From positions 4,774,001 to 4,838,000 of the forward strand of contig NZ_AP018441.1 in the NCBI RefSeq assembly GCF_009937975.1: 64,000 nucleotides of DNA, written 5' to 3'. The DNA is from Undibacterium sp. YM2 (GTDB lineage: Bacteria; Pseudomonadota; Gammaproteobacteria; Burkholderiales; Burkholderiaceae_D). The notes under the pieces were generated by a model that saw only the letters and a program-made list of their open reading frames with translations, had not been told where the DNA came from and made no database searches. The position numbers and the translations under genes are program-made. Positions 28,201 to 37,991 of the stretch are shown here, piece by piece (within the stretch, counting starts at the first letter, position 1; each line of letters begins with the position of its first letter).

Positions 28201-29115
28201 ATGGGACGCATCAATTTCGATTTGCAGGAATTACAGGCATTTGTTGCCGTAGCTGAACGTAGCAGCTTCAAGCATGCAGCGGAGGACCTGTTCCTTTCAC
28301 AGCCAGCACTCAGCCGCCGCATAGAAAAGCTGGAAGACTTGCTTGGTGTAAAACTGTTTGAACGAACTACCCGTCGCGTGCAGCTGACGAATGTTGGCAG
28401 GATTTTTTTGGCAAATGTCAGAAATGCGCTGGATGAACTTGAGGGTGCCATGCTGAGCGTGTCTGATCTTGCGGCACACCGGACAGGTGTCATCAGCCTC
28501 GCATGCGTGCCTTCTGCTGTCCATTATTTTCTACCCGGTGTGCTCAAGAGTTTCACTGAGCGTTTTCCCAAAATCCGTGTACGAATCCATGACGAAAGCG
28601 CGCAGGACGTCTTGAATCTGGTCTTGGCAGGTGAAGCCGATTTTGGCATCAATTTTGCAGGCGCAGAAAACCCGGAAATTGACTTCCAGCCCATCTATAA
28701 AGAACACTTTGTACTGGCGGTACCACAAGATCATCCGCTCGCCAGGCGAAAGAAGCTGACCTGGAAAGAAACTGCCAAGGAGCGCTATATCGCAGTTGCC
28801 AAATCAAGCGGCAACCGAAGCCTGATCGACAATGCGCTGGCTGGAGTAGAAAAGCACCCCACGATTTATTATGAAGTCAATCATGTTTCCGGCCTGCTTG
28901 CGCTTGTCGAAGCTGGCATGGGCGTAGCGGCGGTACCCCGCCTCTCATTGCCCGCAAATCCCAGGCTGGTCGGTATTCCACTGACTGAACCTGTCATACA
29001 AAGAACTCTGGGTATGATCAGCAAGCGGGGTCGCATTATGCCACCGGCGGCACAAACTCTATTCGACATGCTGGTCAGCAGCATGGCAAAAAACAAGAGA
29101 TCACTGCCAAAATGA
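28201..29115 (+). CDS. LysR-family regulator of the carboxylate locus
   Basis: A 304-residue LysR activator. The HTH is at about 8-66 (LQELQAFVAVAERSSFKHAAEDLFLSQPALSRRIEKLE), followed by an effector-binding domain. It is divergent from the porin-binding protein-MFS operon and overlaps dctA by ATGA, so it probably controls both. The 160-bp divergent gap is AT-rich near the ATG. The effector is likely one of the transported acids, by inference. Confidence 0.9.
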   Translation: MGRINFDLQELQAFVAVAERSSFKHAAEDLFLSQPALSRRIEKLEDLLGVKLFERTTRRVQLTNVGRIFLANVRNALDELEGAMLSVSDLAAHRTGVISLACVPSAVHYFLPGVLKSFTERFPKIRVRIHDESAQDVLNLVLAGEADFGINFAGAENPEIDFQPIYKEHFVLAVPQDHPLARRKKLTWKETAKERYIAVAKSSGNRSLIDNALAGVEKHPTIYYEVNHVSGLLALVEAGMGVAAVPRLSLPANPRLVGIPLTEPVIQRTLGMISKRGRIMPPAAQTLFDMLVSSMAKNKRSLPK

Positions 29116-30374
29116 AGTCATCAACCCTGTTTAGACAGCGTTACATACAAGTGATATTCGCGGTGATACTGGGTATTTGCTTTGGCTATTTATGGCCAGA
29201 TCTTGGACGCGATATAAAGCCGGTGACCGATGCCTTTATAAAGCTTATCAGGATGATGCTGGCGCCACTGGTATTTTCCACTATCGTCCTTGGCATTGCC
29301 AGTCACAGTCATCGACATGGCAGTAGTGTAGCGAGTACGCTTTTTAAATCGATGGGTCTGTTCTATTTTTTGACCTTGCTCGCCCTGCTATCGGGCTGGC
29401 TGGCAGCCACTTTATTGCAACCCGGGGTGGGATGGCATTTGCAGACCGCCGCTATAGATAAACACTTGCTGCCAGCGCTGCCTGCCAACACGGCAGAAAA
29501 GGGGGTAGCCGGATTTTTGATGCAAATCATTCCTACAACTTTTGTCAGCGCATTTACTGAACCGGAAATCTTGCCAGTGCTTTTGCTGGCCATGTTGACC
29601 GGTTTTGCCATAGCGCGCGCCAAACCCAGCAACGACTATGCCTTGAAGCTCATGGACGAACTGGGAAAGATATTTTTTAGCATCTTTGACGTCATCATGA
29701 AGCTGGCACCGCTGGCAGCTTTTGCTTCCATGGCGTTCACTGTAGGCCAGCATGGAATACAATCCCTGGCCGGTTTCAGCTATCTGATTCTGAGCTTCTA
29801 TCTTGCTTGTACGGCTTTTGTATTGCTCGTCCTGGGTGGGCTGGCAAGATGGCACGGTTTTAGCCTGTGGAAGTTAATCCGCTATATCCGTGAGGAACTA
29901 TTGGTGGTTCTTGGCACCTCCTCGTCCGAACCGGTATTGCCACCGCTTTTGCAAAAGCTACAGACATTGGGGTGCAAAAAAGAGGTGTCAGGCCTCGTGT
30001 TACCAATGGCTTATTCCTTCAACCTCGATGGGACTGCGATTTACCTTACTTTGGCTTCACTATTCATTGCCCAGGCTTGCGATATACAACTGAGCAATGC
30101 ACAAATACTGAGCTTGATTGCAACCATGTTGCTGACATCTAAAGGGGCAGCAGGTGTCAGCGGCAGTGGCTTTGTAGCGCTGGTGGCAACCCTGGGTATT
30201 ATCCCGGATTTGCCACTGGAAGGTGCTACTCTTTTGCTGGGTATAGACCGCTTCATGTCAGAAGCCCGGGCCCTTACAAGTACCATCAGCAATGTTGTAG
30301 TTTGCCTCATTGTCAGCATCTGGGAAGGGGCCTGCGACCGCAAACTCCTGCAGCAGCAGCTTGATTTGCCATGA
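29112..30374 (+). CDS. dctA: C4-dicarboxylate/cation symporter (DctA family)
   Basis: Inner-membrane DAACS-family symporter, 420 residues. Family motifs are present: PVTDAFIKLIRMMLAPLVFSTIVLGIA near the N-terminus, VLGTSSSEPVLPPLL (the serine-rich re-entrant loop), YSFNLDGTAIYLTLASLFIAQA and SKGAAGVSGSGFVALVATL. The NLDGT motif and SSSE loop bind substrate and cation. It overlaps the LysR gene by ATGA, so it is translationally coupled. Confidence 0.9.
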   Translation: MKSSTLFRQRYIQVIFAVILGICFGYLWPDLGRDIKPVTDAFIKLIRMMLAPLVFSTIVLGIASHSHRHGSSVASTLFKSMGLFYFLTLLALLSGWLAATLLQPGVGWHLQTAAIDKHLLPALPANTAEKGVAGFLMQIIPTTFVSAFTEPEILPVLLLAMLTGFAIARAKPSNDYALKLMDELGKIFFSIFDVIMKLAPLAAFASMAFTVGQHGIQSLAGFSYLILSFYLACTAFVLLVLGGLARWHGFSLWKLIRYIREELLVVLGTSSSEPVLPPLLQKLQTLGCKKEVSGLVLPMAYSFNLDGTAIYLTLASLFIAQACDIQLSNAQILSLIATMLLTSKGAAGVSGSGFVALVATLGIIPDLPLEGATLLLGIDRFMSEARALTSTISNVVVCLIVSIWEGACDRKLLQQQLDLP

Positions 30375-30386
30375 ATAAATGGGCTG

Positions 30387-30926
30387 CTACTGACAATCTG
30401 CGCTGAACTTGCCCGTATCGGCTTCACCATAACGTGTTTGCACTACGTGCATGTCCGGTCCGGCGGGCCGTAAAACCAGCACATGACTGTAACTGCTTTC
30501 ACAAAACTCTTTCATCGCAGGCGCGCCCAGCGCAGTGGCAATTGCGGGTACGGTATTGCCATGCCCCACGACCAGCACGGTGCCGCTGCTGGCACGCACG
30601 GCATCAGCCACCTCTTTGATATGCTCGGCACCGCGTTTGGCAGACAGCACCTGCGGCGTGATATTCCTGGCCTGCGCCAGCGGCTGTGCCGTTTCGCGGG
30701 TACGCTTGAATTGCGTGGTGAAGATGCTGCTGACACCTGCGTTCTGCAAAGCCAGCGCCAGTGCCTGCGCACGCGCCTGCCCTGCTGCTGACAGGCCGGG
30801 GTCAGCAGGATTTTCTACTGCTTTTTCTGCATGGCGCACCAGGATGATGAGTTCAGGTTCAGCACTGGACATCATGGGGAAGAGCATCGTACAGAAAATG
30901 AAAAAGCAGGTCAGGGAAGTTCGCAT
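30387..30926 (-). CDS. Exported histidine phosphatase family protein
   Basis: A 179-residue protein of the phosphoglycerate-mutase-like superfamily. The signal peptide ends MSSA-EPEL; LVRHAEKA carries the catalytic RH(A)E motif and VLVVGHGNTVPAI the second histidine. The mid-domain FKRTRETAQPLAQ is typical. Its short size and exported nature suit a periplasmic phosphatase of SixA-like or general type. Substrate unknown. Confidence 0.85.
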   Translation of the reverse strand: MRTSLTCFFIFCTMLFPMMSSAEPELIILVRHAEKAVENPADPGLSAAGQARAQALALALQNAGVSSIFTTQFKRTRETAQPLAQARNITPQVLSAKRGAEHIKEVADAVRASSGTVLVVGHGNTVPAIATALGAPAMKEFCESSYSHVLVLRPAGPDMHVVQTRYGEADTGKFSADCQ

Positions 30927-31039
30927 AATGGCTCTATGAACAAAAAAGGGAAAATAACCCGTGCAGGCGTCAGTGCATGCATGAAGATTTTACTACGTCA
31001 CCATGTTATGCTTGCATATCAGTTTTGCAGGAATAACTC

Positions 31040-31459
31040 ATGAAACTACCGGGTAACAGGGCATTGATCAGCAATGTCGTGCTGAACATAAGAAACGCCA
31101 TGCCGCCTAGCTTGCTAAAGCTGTTGAAAGTGCTGGCTGTCATTCCCTGCATCATGCTGGTATTTGTTGTGCTGGCATCTTATGCCAGCAGACATTCACT
31201 GTCTTACTGGACGCTTCTCGCCATGCTTGTGCTACCTGTCGTCATCTGGCGCAGCAGCAAATTCACATTGACTGCCGCCATTTTTTTACTTGGGGGCATG
31301 CTCCTCGCACTCAGCCCGGTAGATTTGGTTTACAAGTCTGGGCAAGCGGGCTTAGACCTGCTACCTACCAGCGTCGGTAATGCGACGCGTCCAGGTACCG
31401 TAGGCTATGGCTGCATTGCCAGAAATACTCCGCCATGGGCGCTGGTACTTTCTTTTTAA
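31040..31459 (+). CDS. Hypothetical membrane protein
   Basis: A 139-residue protein with three predicted TM helices (LLKVLAVIPCIMLVFVVLAS, YWTLLAMLVLPVVIW, FTLTAAIFLLGGMLLAL). AGGAATAACTC precedes the ATG. No family is recognised. It ends one base before the convergent LOG-like gene. Confidence 0.65.
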   Translation: MKLPGNRALISNVVLNIRNAMPPSLLKLLKVLAVIPCIMLVFVVLASYASRHSLSYWTLLAMLVLPVVIWRSSKFTLTAAIFLLGGMLLALSPVDLVYKSGQAGLDLLPTSVGNATRPGTVGYGCIARNTPPWALVLSF

Positions 31460-32065
31460 TCAGTTGACCTGCAATTGCAGAAAACCAGCCACCATCCCCA
31501 TCACCGCCGCCACCGTCTGCTCCACACTTGCAGCATCATCTCCCAGTACTGCCCATAAGTCCGCAGTAACAATTGCTGGCTTGCTGATCTGGGCATACGC
31601 ATCACGTGCGCAAGCGCCTGATCTTGCAACGGGGATGACGAGCGCGCCGTTGCTGAGCGCGATCTGCACTTCATCTGCCGTCGCGGGCCCACCTTCGATG
31701 ACGATATACAAGGGTGCCATGCGCGCCAGCACGGCGCGGCGTTCCTGCATGTCATTGCCTGCATGCAGGGTCTGTCCATAATCCCAGGCAGCCATGCCTT
31801 GCGGCAGGATGTGGAATACCTGGGGCGGCATTTGCAATTGCTGGCGGCGCTGGTAAAAACTGCGGCCACAGGCCTCGCCTATGCCACTGACGCCACCCGT
31901 CAGCAGCACCAGACCAGGGATGGATGCCAGAGCTTGCCCCAGCAATTGACAAGTCTGTTCACTGTCGGGATGCCAGAAGGCAGTACTGCCTATGATCGCA
32001 ATACGCGGGCCAGGTGGCAATATGTGGAGCAGGGTTTGCAGGTTTTGATCTGTTTCGGTTTGCAT
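31460..32065 (-). CDS. SLOG/LOG-like nucleotide-binding protein
   Basis: A 201-residue Rossmann-type protein. IAIIGSTAFWHPDSEQTCQLLGQAL, LLTGGVSGIGEACGRSFY and EGGPATADEVQIALSNGALVIPV match the SLOG superfamily (DprA/LOG-like). The GGPATADE box replaces the GGxGTxxE of LOG enzymes. LOG proteins release cytokinin-type bases from nucleotides; other SLOG members sense nucleotides. Function here is uncertain. Confidence 0.72.
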   Translation of the reverse strand: MQTETDQNLQTLLHILPPGPRIAIIGSTAFWHPDSEQTCQLLGQALASIPGLVLLTGGVSGIGEACGRSFYQRRQQLQMPPQVFHILPQGMAAWDYGQTLHAGNDMQERRAVLARMAPLYIVIEGGPATADEVQIALSNGALVIPVARSGACARDAYAQISKPAIVTADLWAVLGDDAASVEQTVAAVMGMVAGFLQLQVN

Positions 32066-32223
32066 AAAATTTCTTGTGAGCGTCTTTCTGGCATGAGCAT
32101 AATCCTGTATTAGAACACCTCACCGTGCCCCTTGTCCACGCAGCACAAATAGATGCGCCTTGCCATCTGCCAGCCTGATATGCGATGCTCTCGCTTTATC
32201 CTGCCAGCCTCTCCGTAACACCC

Positions 32224-34149
32224 ATGATCAAGTTCACGCGCATAGCCAATTTGTCCCTGATGATATTGCTGGGCCTGGTCTTACTACTGGAAGCAACGGG
32301 CAGATTGCCTCAGAGACTGGTGACGCTATTTGGGCCCTGGACTGAATTAATGGCGCTGCCAATCATTCACCTGATTCCCTGGTACGCACTCAATGATACG
32401 GCTAAGCCGCGTTTTCTGCGCTTTGCCAGAGGCTTTGCGGCGATCAACCTGATGCTTGCCATCGCTTTATGTGCTCGCGTGATATCGAACCCGGACTTGC
32501 TCAACAGACCCCCATTTATGATGAGTATGTTGCTCATGGCGCTGCTTGCGCTTTTGAATTTCCTGGGATTGAATCAAAAGTACAAGCATCTCCAACTGGC
32601 CGTAGGCCCCCTGCCTAAGCAGCCTGCGAGACTGACGGCCTGGGGTGCATACATGATGGCACACTGGCGTGGCCAGTTGTCGCTGGCGCAATCATTCTGG
32701 GTCAATGGCTTTGGCATAGGTAGCCTGCTGGCGGCATTGATGATGATAGGCTTATCCAGATTGCTGGAAGTGACAGATGTCAGTTTGCGCATGCTGGCGG
32801 CGATCAACATAATGGGTTTCGTGATTTCCGGGATGTTATGGCTATGGGCCATCACTGGCATCGTACGCTCTGCCAGCAAACATGCTGAGCGCGGCGGTTC
32901 AGGTTGGGTCGCAGGTTTGACAATGATGTTGGTTTTTTTTAATGCCCTGGCCATGCTGCTGAGTACCTTGTCGTCTTATCTGCCGCAAATGAAAGAGTAT
33001 GCGCTGATCGCGACAGGGCACGACAGCATGAGCACGGTCGTGATCACCAGTACGCCCAAAGGCGATGTCCTGAACCTGCGAGGCACTCTGGGCGAAGGCA
33101 GCATGGCCGGCTTTGCCGCCGCCCTGGAAAAAGCACCGCAAGTCAAGACCATTTCCCTGAACTCGCCCGGCGGGCGCTTGCGCGAAGCCCAGCAAATGGC
33201 CAGCTTGCTCAAATCGCGACAGCTCAATACCTATGTCGAGGGCGAGTGCAGCAGCGCCTGTACTTATGTGTTTTTGGCGGGCAAGGACAGGGCTGCAACC
33301 CCGAATGCCCACATCGGTTTTCACCAACCCAGTTTTCCTGGCGTGAGCGACACTACGCTGGCGATTGCCAGCTCAGGCATGGAAAAATACTACCGGTCAG
33401 CAAATTTGCCCGACGATTTTATCCAGAGAGTGCTGCAGATCAAGCCCGAAGGCATGTGGTACCCGAACCGCGAAGAATTGCTCAAGGCTAGGGTTATCAC
33501 CCGGGTTTCGCTGGGTAGTGAAGCCAATAGCCTGTTCGATTTGCAGTCGCGTGACGAAGTCTTCGCAAACCTCAACAACAGCAGTATCTGGCGCCAGTAT
33601 GAAAGGCACTCACCCGGCAAAATGAATGAAGTGGCTGACCTGATCTGGAGCATGAAGCAGCAGGGCAAGGACCAGCTGGACATACAGGATGCCGTCAAGA
33701 CGGCGACCAGAGATATCTATCTGCGTGCATTGAAAAGTGCGCCAGATGATTTGCTCGATGAACACGCACAATTACTGTCCGAGCAACTGGAAGCCGCCCG
33801 GCACATCAGCCCACAAGCCTGCGGCCAGTTGATCAAAGGGAGACTGAGCATACATCGCACCATGCCGGAAGAACTGGTCAAGCGTGATACGGCCCTGATG
33901 GAGAAAATGCTGGCGAGCAGCCCGCGCAGCGTCAGTTATTACATGGGGTCAAAAGAATTTGCCAGGAGCGCCAGCAAACTGCAAGAGCGCCTGAGCCCGC
34001 TGCAGCGCCAAGTCACTGCCAATCTGGCTGCCTATGACGACCAGCCCATGTTCCAGTGCGATGCCATCCTCAGCATGTACCGTAACATCCTGCGCATGCA
34101 GGATACTGACCGGCATATCATTCTCAGTGCTCTGATGCAGGCGAAATAG
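32224..34149 (+). CDS. Membrane protein with periplasmic ClpP-like domain (COG3904)
   Basis: A 641-residue protein with about seven N-terminal TM helices and a periplasmic crotonase/ClpP-like domain. ISLNSPGGRLREAQQMASLLKSR is near residue 312, and GECSSACTYVFLAGKDRAATPNAHIGFHQPSF near 340 holds the putative nucleophile Ser in SSACT and the histidine in GFH. This is the COG3904 type seen in many proteobacteria. The ATG of MIKFTRIANLS is used since the first TM follows it. Role unknown; proteolysis is inferred. Confidence 0.8.
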   Translation: MIKFTRIANLSLMILLGLVLLLEATGRLPQRLVTLFGPWTELMALPIIHLIPWYALNDTAKPRFLRFARGFAAINLMLAIALCARVISNPDLLNRPPFMMSMLLMALLALLNFLGLNQKYKHLQLAVGPLPKQPARLTAWGAYMMAHWRGQLSLAQSFWVNGFGIGSLLAALMMIGLSRLLEVTDVSLRMLAAINIMGFVISGMLWLWAITGIVRSASKHAERGGSGWVAGLTMMLVFFNALAMLLSTLSSYLPQMKEYALIATGHDSMSTVVITSTPKGDVLNLRGTLGEGSMAGFAAALEKAPQVKTISLNSPGGRLREAQQMASLLKSRQLNTYVEGECSSACTYVFLAGKDRAATPNAHIGFHQPSFPGVSDTTLAIASSGMEKYYRSANLPDDFIQRVLQIKPEGMWYPNREELLKARVITRVSLGSEANSLFDLQSRDEVFANLNNSSIWRQYERHSPGKMNEVADLIWSMKQQGKDQLDIQDAVKTATRDIYLRALKSAPDDLLDEHAQLLSEQLEAARHISPQACGQLIKGRLSIHRTMPEELVKRDTALMEKMLASSPRSVSYYMGSKEFARSASKLQERLSPLQRQVTANLAAYDDQPMFQCDAILSMYRNILRMQDTDRHIILSALMQAK

Positions 34150-34272
34150 AGGCTACTTCCGGCATGCCCCGGCATAACTGCCGTGGCAGCTGTCATGGCA
34201 GACATCTGGCTTCAGCGCTACAATGTCGGCAGCCATCGCCAAATCTTAGAACTCATTCAGGAGCAGGTGTAA

Positions 34273-35670
34273 ATGAAAACCGATACTACTGTCGCGCAAA
34301 GAACAGAGCGCGATACCTTTGGCGACATCGCCGTCCCCGCAGCCGCCTTGTGGGGCGCGCAAACCCAGCGTTCACTGCATCACTTTGCCATCTCCACAGA
34401 AACCATGCCGCCAGAACTGGTGCTGGCCCTGGCACGCGTCAAGCGCAGCGCTGCCCAGGTCAACAGTGACCTCGGCCTGCTTGATGCCAAAGTGGCAGAA
34501 GCGATTGCCCAGGCGGTGGAAGAAGTGCTGACGGGCACGCATGCAGCAGAATTCCCGCTGTCAGTATGGCAAACCGGTTCTGGCACGCAAAGCAATATGA
34601 ACATGAACGAAGTGCTGGCCAACCGTGCCTCTGAATTTTTGGGCGGCACGCGCGGCATGAGCCGGGTCGTACACCCAAATGACCATGTCAACATGGGCCA
34701 GTCATCGAATGATGTCTTCCCTACCGCCATGCATGTGGCGGCCAGCATTGCCGTCATCAGCCAGGTATTGCCATCGCTCGCCAAACTGCGCACCACGCTG
34801 GATGCCAAGGCCAAAGAATTTGCCGACATCATCAAGATAGGCCGCACCCATTTACAAGATGCCACACCACTGACACTGGGCCAGGAAATATCTGGCTGGG
34901 TCGCGCAACTTGATTATGCAGAGCGCGCTATACGCCACACCCTGCCCGCCCTGCAAGAGCTGGCCATCGGCGGCACGGCAGTTGGCACTGGTCTCAACAC
35001 CCATGCAGATTTTGGCAAACTGGTTGCGGCCAGCCTGACTCTCGATACCGGCATTGCCTTTGACGCAGCCCCCAACCGCTTTGCCGCACTGGCCGGGCAT
35101 GATGCCATGGTCAGCAGCCATGGTGCACTCAAGACCCTGGCCACCGCACTGATGAAGATTGCCAACGACATACGCTGGCTGGCATCCGGCCCGCGTTCTG
35201 GCCTCGGTGAATTACAGATACCAGAAAACGAACCAGGTTCATCCATCATGCCGGGCAAGGTCAACCCCACCCAGTGCGAAGCAGTGACCATGTTGTGCTG
35301 CCAGATCATGGGCAATGATGTGGCACTGAGCATAGGCGGTGCCTCCGGCAATTTTGAACTGAATGTTTTCAAACCACTCATCGTCCATAACTTCCTGCAA
35401 AGCTGCCGCCTGCTGGCCGACGGCATGGCCAGCCTGGAAGAACACTGCGCCCGTGGCATGCAGGCCAACCGCACACGCATCAAGGAATTACTCGACAATT
35501 CCCTGATGCTGGTGACCGCGCTCAACCCCTACATAGGCTATGACCGCGCTGCCGCCATTGCCAAGCATGCCCACGCCAAAGGCACGACACTGCGCGAAGC
35601 CGCACTGGCTTTGGGTTATGTGACGGCTGAGGAATTTGATGGCTGGGTCAGGCCTGAGGATATGGTGTAA
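34273..35670 (+). CDS. fumC: Class II fumarate hydratase
   Basis: Iron-independent fumarase of the TCA cycle, 465 residues. The signature [16 protein letters not shown] is at about 321; [14 protein letters not shown] and [21 protein letters not shown] carry the substrate-site residues. All conserved regions are intact. GAGCAGGTGTAA precedes the ATG. It is preceded by the COG3904 gene and stands alone. It fits the carboxylate uptake genes upstream metabolically. Confidence 0.97.
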   Translation: MKTDTTVAQRTERDTFGDIAVPAAALWGAQTQRSLHHFAISTETMPPELVLALARVKRSAAQVNSDLGLLDAKVAEAIAQAVEEVLTGTHAAEFPLSVWQTGSGTQSNMNMNEVLANRASEFLGGTRGMSRVVHPNDHVNMGQSSNDVFPTAMHVAASIAVISQVLPSLAKLRTTLDAKAKEFADIIKIGRTHLQDATPLTLGQEISGWVAQLDYAERAIRHTLPALQELAIGGTAVGTGLNTHADFGKLVAASLTLDTGIAFDAAPNRFAALAGHDAMVSSHGALKTLATALMKIANDIRWLASGPRSGLGELQIPENEPGSSIMPGKVNPTQCEAVTMLCCQIMGNDVALSIGGASGNFELNVFKPLIVHNFLQSCRLLADGMASLEEHCARGMQANRTRIKELLDNSLMLVTALNPYIGYDRAAAIAKHAHAKGTTLREAALALGYVTAEEFDGWVRPEDMV

Positions 35671-35771
35671 TTTTTTATGAACGCACGGGACTCAAAATCC
35701 CCTGCGTCATTTGCAGGGTGCGTCTTGCTCATCCATCACATATATTCATGACATCAGGATCAAGACCTCTC

Positions 35772-35900
35772 ACCACAGAGGCACAGAGACACAGAGGAAG
35801 CACAGAGAAAGACCTGAAAGAAAAACAGAAACATGCATTAAATCAGCCAATTTTTTTAATACGAATTTCTTCTCCTCGCTCTTCTCTGTGTCTCTGTGGT
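35772..35900. repeat. Inverted ACCACAGAG-type repeat
   Basis: ACCACAGAGGCACAGAGACACAGAG (35772-35796) is answered by CTTCTCTGTGTCTCTGTGGT (35881-35900). The left arm is itself a run of CACAGAG units. Such CACAGAG repeats occur in intergenic regions of many unrelated bacterial genomes. Here it fills the fumC to monooxygenase gap. Confidence 0.75.
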
Positions 35901-35952
35901 AAAGATTTTTGGTCTTAAATAGGCACAACACAAAACACCCAACGGAAACCAC

Positions 35953-36252
35953 ATGTCCGAACAACTTAAACTCGTCATACTGATACAGACCAAACCTGGC
36001 CAGGCTGCCGAACAGATCGCCACCTTCACCAGACTCGCACCGCTGGTGCGTGCCGAAGCAGGCTGCCTGCAATATGAAATGCATCCTGTTGCCGGCGATG
36101 AAAACAAATTCGTCCTCATAGAAACCTGGACATCCCAGGCAGCGCTGGATGCACATGACGCCATGCCTTATATGATAGAGGCCGATGCCAACAGCCCCAG
36201 CTTTCGCGCCGGGCCAGCAACCGTGCTGTTTTTAGGGCCTGTCATCGCGTAG
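35953..36252 (+). CDS. Antibiotic biosynthesis monooxygenase (ABM) domain protein
   Basis: A 99-residue dimeric alpha-beta barrel protein. LVILIQTKPGQAAEQIATFTRLAPLVRAEAGCLQYEMHP and KFVLIETWTSQAALDAH match the ABM/YgiN family of cofactor-free monooxygenases. The family oxidises quinols or other aromatic substrates. GGAAACCAC precedes the ATG. Substrate unknown. Confidence 0.85.
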   Translation: MSEQLKLVILIQTKPGQAAEQIATFTRLAPLVRAEAGCLQYEMHPVAGDENKFVLIETWTSQAALDAHDAMPYMIEADANSPSFRAGPATVLFLGPVIA

Positions 36253-36340
36253 TAAGACACTGATCTTAGAATGCATGCTGCCTCCGCAGGCACGATACCT
36301 TGTGCCTGGCCCCTAGCTATTGTTTACACCAAGAGTCACC

Positions 36341-37588
36341 ATGATGAAACCATCTTGCAAAAAAATCCTCAGCTACGGCTTGCTGAGTCTGACCATCGCT
36401 GGCTGCTCTTCCACGCAGCGGCAACATGCCAGCAATACCGACGACAACTACCATCCCGTCATCCTGGTATCGATAGATGGTTTCAAACCTGACTACCTGA
36501 CACGCGGTGTGACCCCCACGCTGAACGCGCTGGCAGCAGATGGTGTGCGTACCGAGGCCATGCGCCCTTCTTTCCCGTCGATCACCTTCCCGAATCATTA
36601 CACCCTGGTCACTGGCCTGCGCCCTGACCATCACGGCATCGTCGGTAACACCATGGAAGACAGCAAGATACCCGGCGTACGCTTCAAGCTCAGCAATAAA
36701 GAAGCCGTGCTTGACAGGCGTTGGTGGGACGGGGCTGAACCAGTCTGGGTCACTGCAGAAAAGAACAAGGTAAAAACCGGCATCATGTTCTGGCCCGGTT
36801 CTGAGGCCGCCATACAAGGCGTGCGCCCCAGTGAATACCGTACTTTTGATGACAAGCTGCCTCCTGCTACACGGGTTGATACCATGCTAAGCTGGCTCGA
36901 CAAACCTGTGGCAGACCGCCCCGGATTTTTGACCGTGTATTTCGACCAGGTCGATCACGCAGGCCATGATTTTGGCCCGGATACCAAAGAAGTGACGGAC
37001 GCTGCCGCCGGTGTGGATGCGGCCATTGCCCACATGATGAAAGGCCTGCGCGCCCGCAGCATCAAAGCCAATGTCGTCATCGTCTCTGACCACGGCATGG
37101 CCGCAACCAGCCCTGAACGCACCATATTGCTGGATCAGCTTGCTGACCCGGCCAGCTATGAAGTCGTCAATTATGGCAGCTATGCAGGTGTCAATCCCAA
37201 GCCCGGGCAGGAAGAAGTCGTGGCAAAAGCGCTGCTGAAAAAACATGAACACATGCAGTGCTGGAAAAAAGAAAACATTCCGGAACGCTTTCACTTCGGC
37301 CAAAACGCCCGCGTACAACGCTTTGTCTGCTCAGCCGATGTAGGCTGGCTGGTGGTGCCAGATGCCAAGGCAGCCACCAAGGCCAACCGGGGCTCACACG
37401 GCTACGACAACCTCAGCAAGGAAATGCAGGCCCTGTTCATCGCAAACGGCCCGGCCTTCAAAAAAGCCACCGTGTTGCCACCGTTTGACAATGTCAATGT
37501 GTACCCGCTGCTGATGAAGCTCATCAAGCTGCCTGCACTGGCGTCCGATGGAAATATCGACGCGACCCAGGCGGCCTTGACGGATTGA
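36341..37588 (+). CDS. Lipoprotein nucleotide pyrophosphatase/phosphodiesterase (NPP family)
   Basis: A 415-residue lipoprotein of the alkaline phosphatase superfamily. The lipobox is TIAGC. LVSIDGFKPDYL binds metal, and PSITFPNHYTLVTGL holds the nucleophile Thr of NPP enzymes. DQVDHAGHDFGPD, SDHGMA and RGSHGYDN carry the remaining zinc ligands. NPPs cleave nucleotide phosphodiester or pyrophosphate bonds. The ATGATG start is used because it begins the signal peptide. Confidence 0.9.
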   Translation: MMKPSCKKILSYGLLSLTIAGCSSTQRQHASNTDDNYHPVILVSIDGFKPDYLTRGVTPTLNALAADGVRTEAMRPSFPSITFPNHYTLVTGLRPDHHGIVGNTMEDSKIPGVRFKLSNKEAVLDRRWWDGAEPVWVTAEKNKVKTGIMFWPGSEAAIQGVRPSEYRTFDDKLPPATRVDTMLSWLDKPVADRPGFLTVYFDQVDHAGHDFGPDTKEVTDAAAGVDAAIAHMMKGLRARSIKANVVIVSDHGMAATSPERTILLDQLADPASYEVVNYGSYAGVNPKPGQEEVVAKALLKKHEHMQCWKKENIPERFHFGQNARVQRFVCSADVGWLVVPDAKAATKANRGSHGYDNLSKEMQALFIANGPAFKKATVLPPFDNVNVYPLLMKLIKLPALASDGNIDATQAALTD

Positions 37589-37624
37589 AAATATCGCCTC
37601 TGGTATCCATGCTAAAAATTACTA

Positions 37625-37890
37625 GAACTCATTTCATAAATAGGGATGAGTGCGAACAAGGCGATTTGGGATGCAGTGCAAGGCGTGGCCTGCAGCTAAG
37701 GCTCCTGCCTTAGCAAAGGACGCAACGCAGCAATGCGCCCAAATCGTCAGTTCCCGAAGGGTTTGTCTCATAACATGTGCCAGACAGCATAGAATTTATT
37801 ATGGATAGTGCCACTATTAACGGCGGTATCCGCATTGCCAATCCGTGTTATGAGGCAAACGCGCCTCATTCATATTTATGAAATGAGTTC
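37625..37890. mobile_element. MITE-like element, family A copy 2 (266 bp)
   Basis: Close relative of the element at 16268-16555. The ends GAACTCATTTCATAAATAGGGATGAG and CTCATTCATATTTATGAAATGAGTTC are inverted repeats. The internal hairpins CGATTTGGG/CCCAAATCG and CTCATAAC/GTTATGAG are kept. TA flanks both ends. It is 22 bp shorter than copy 1, with an internal difference in the region GCAGCTAAGGCTC. Non-coding. Confidence 0.88.
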
Positions 37891-37991
37891 TAATGAGGGC
37901 TTATGCAAAATTGGCCTTGACAGTTCTTTTGTCGGCCATGCATGTATAGCAATGAGCACAATGGGCGCAAGCCATCCTATGCACCCCAAAC

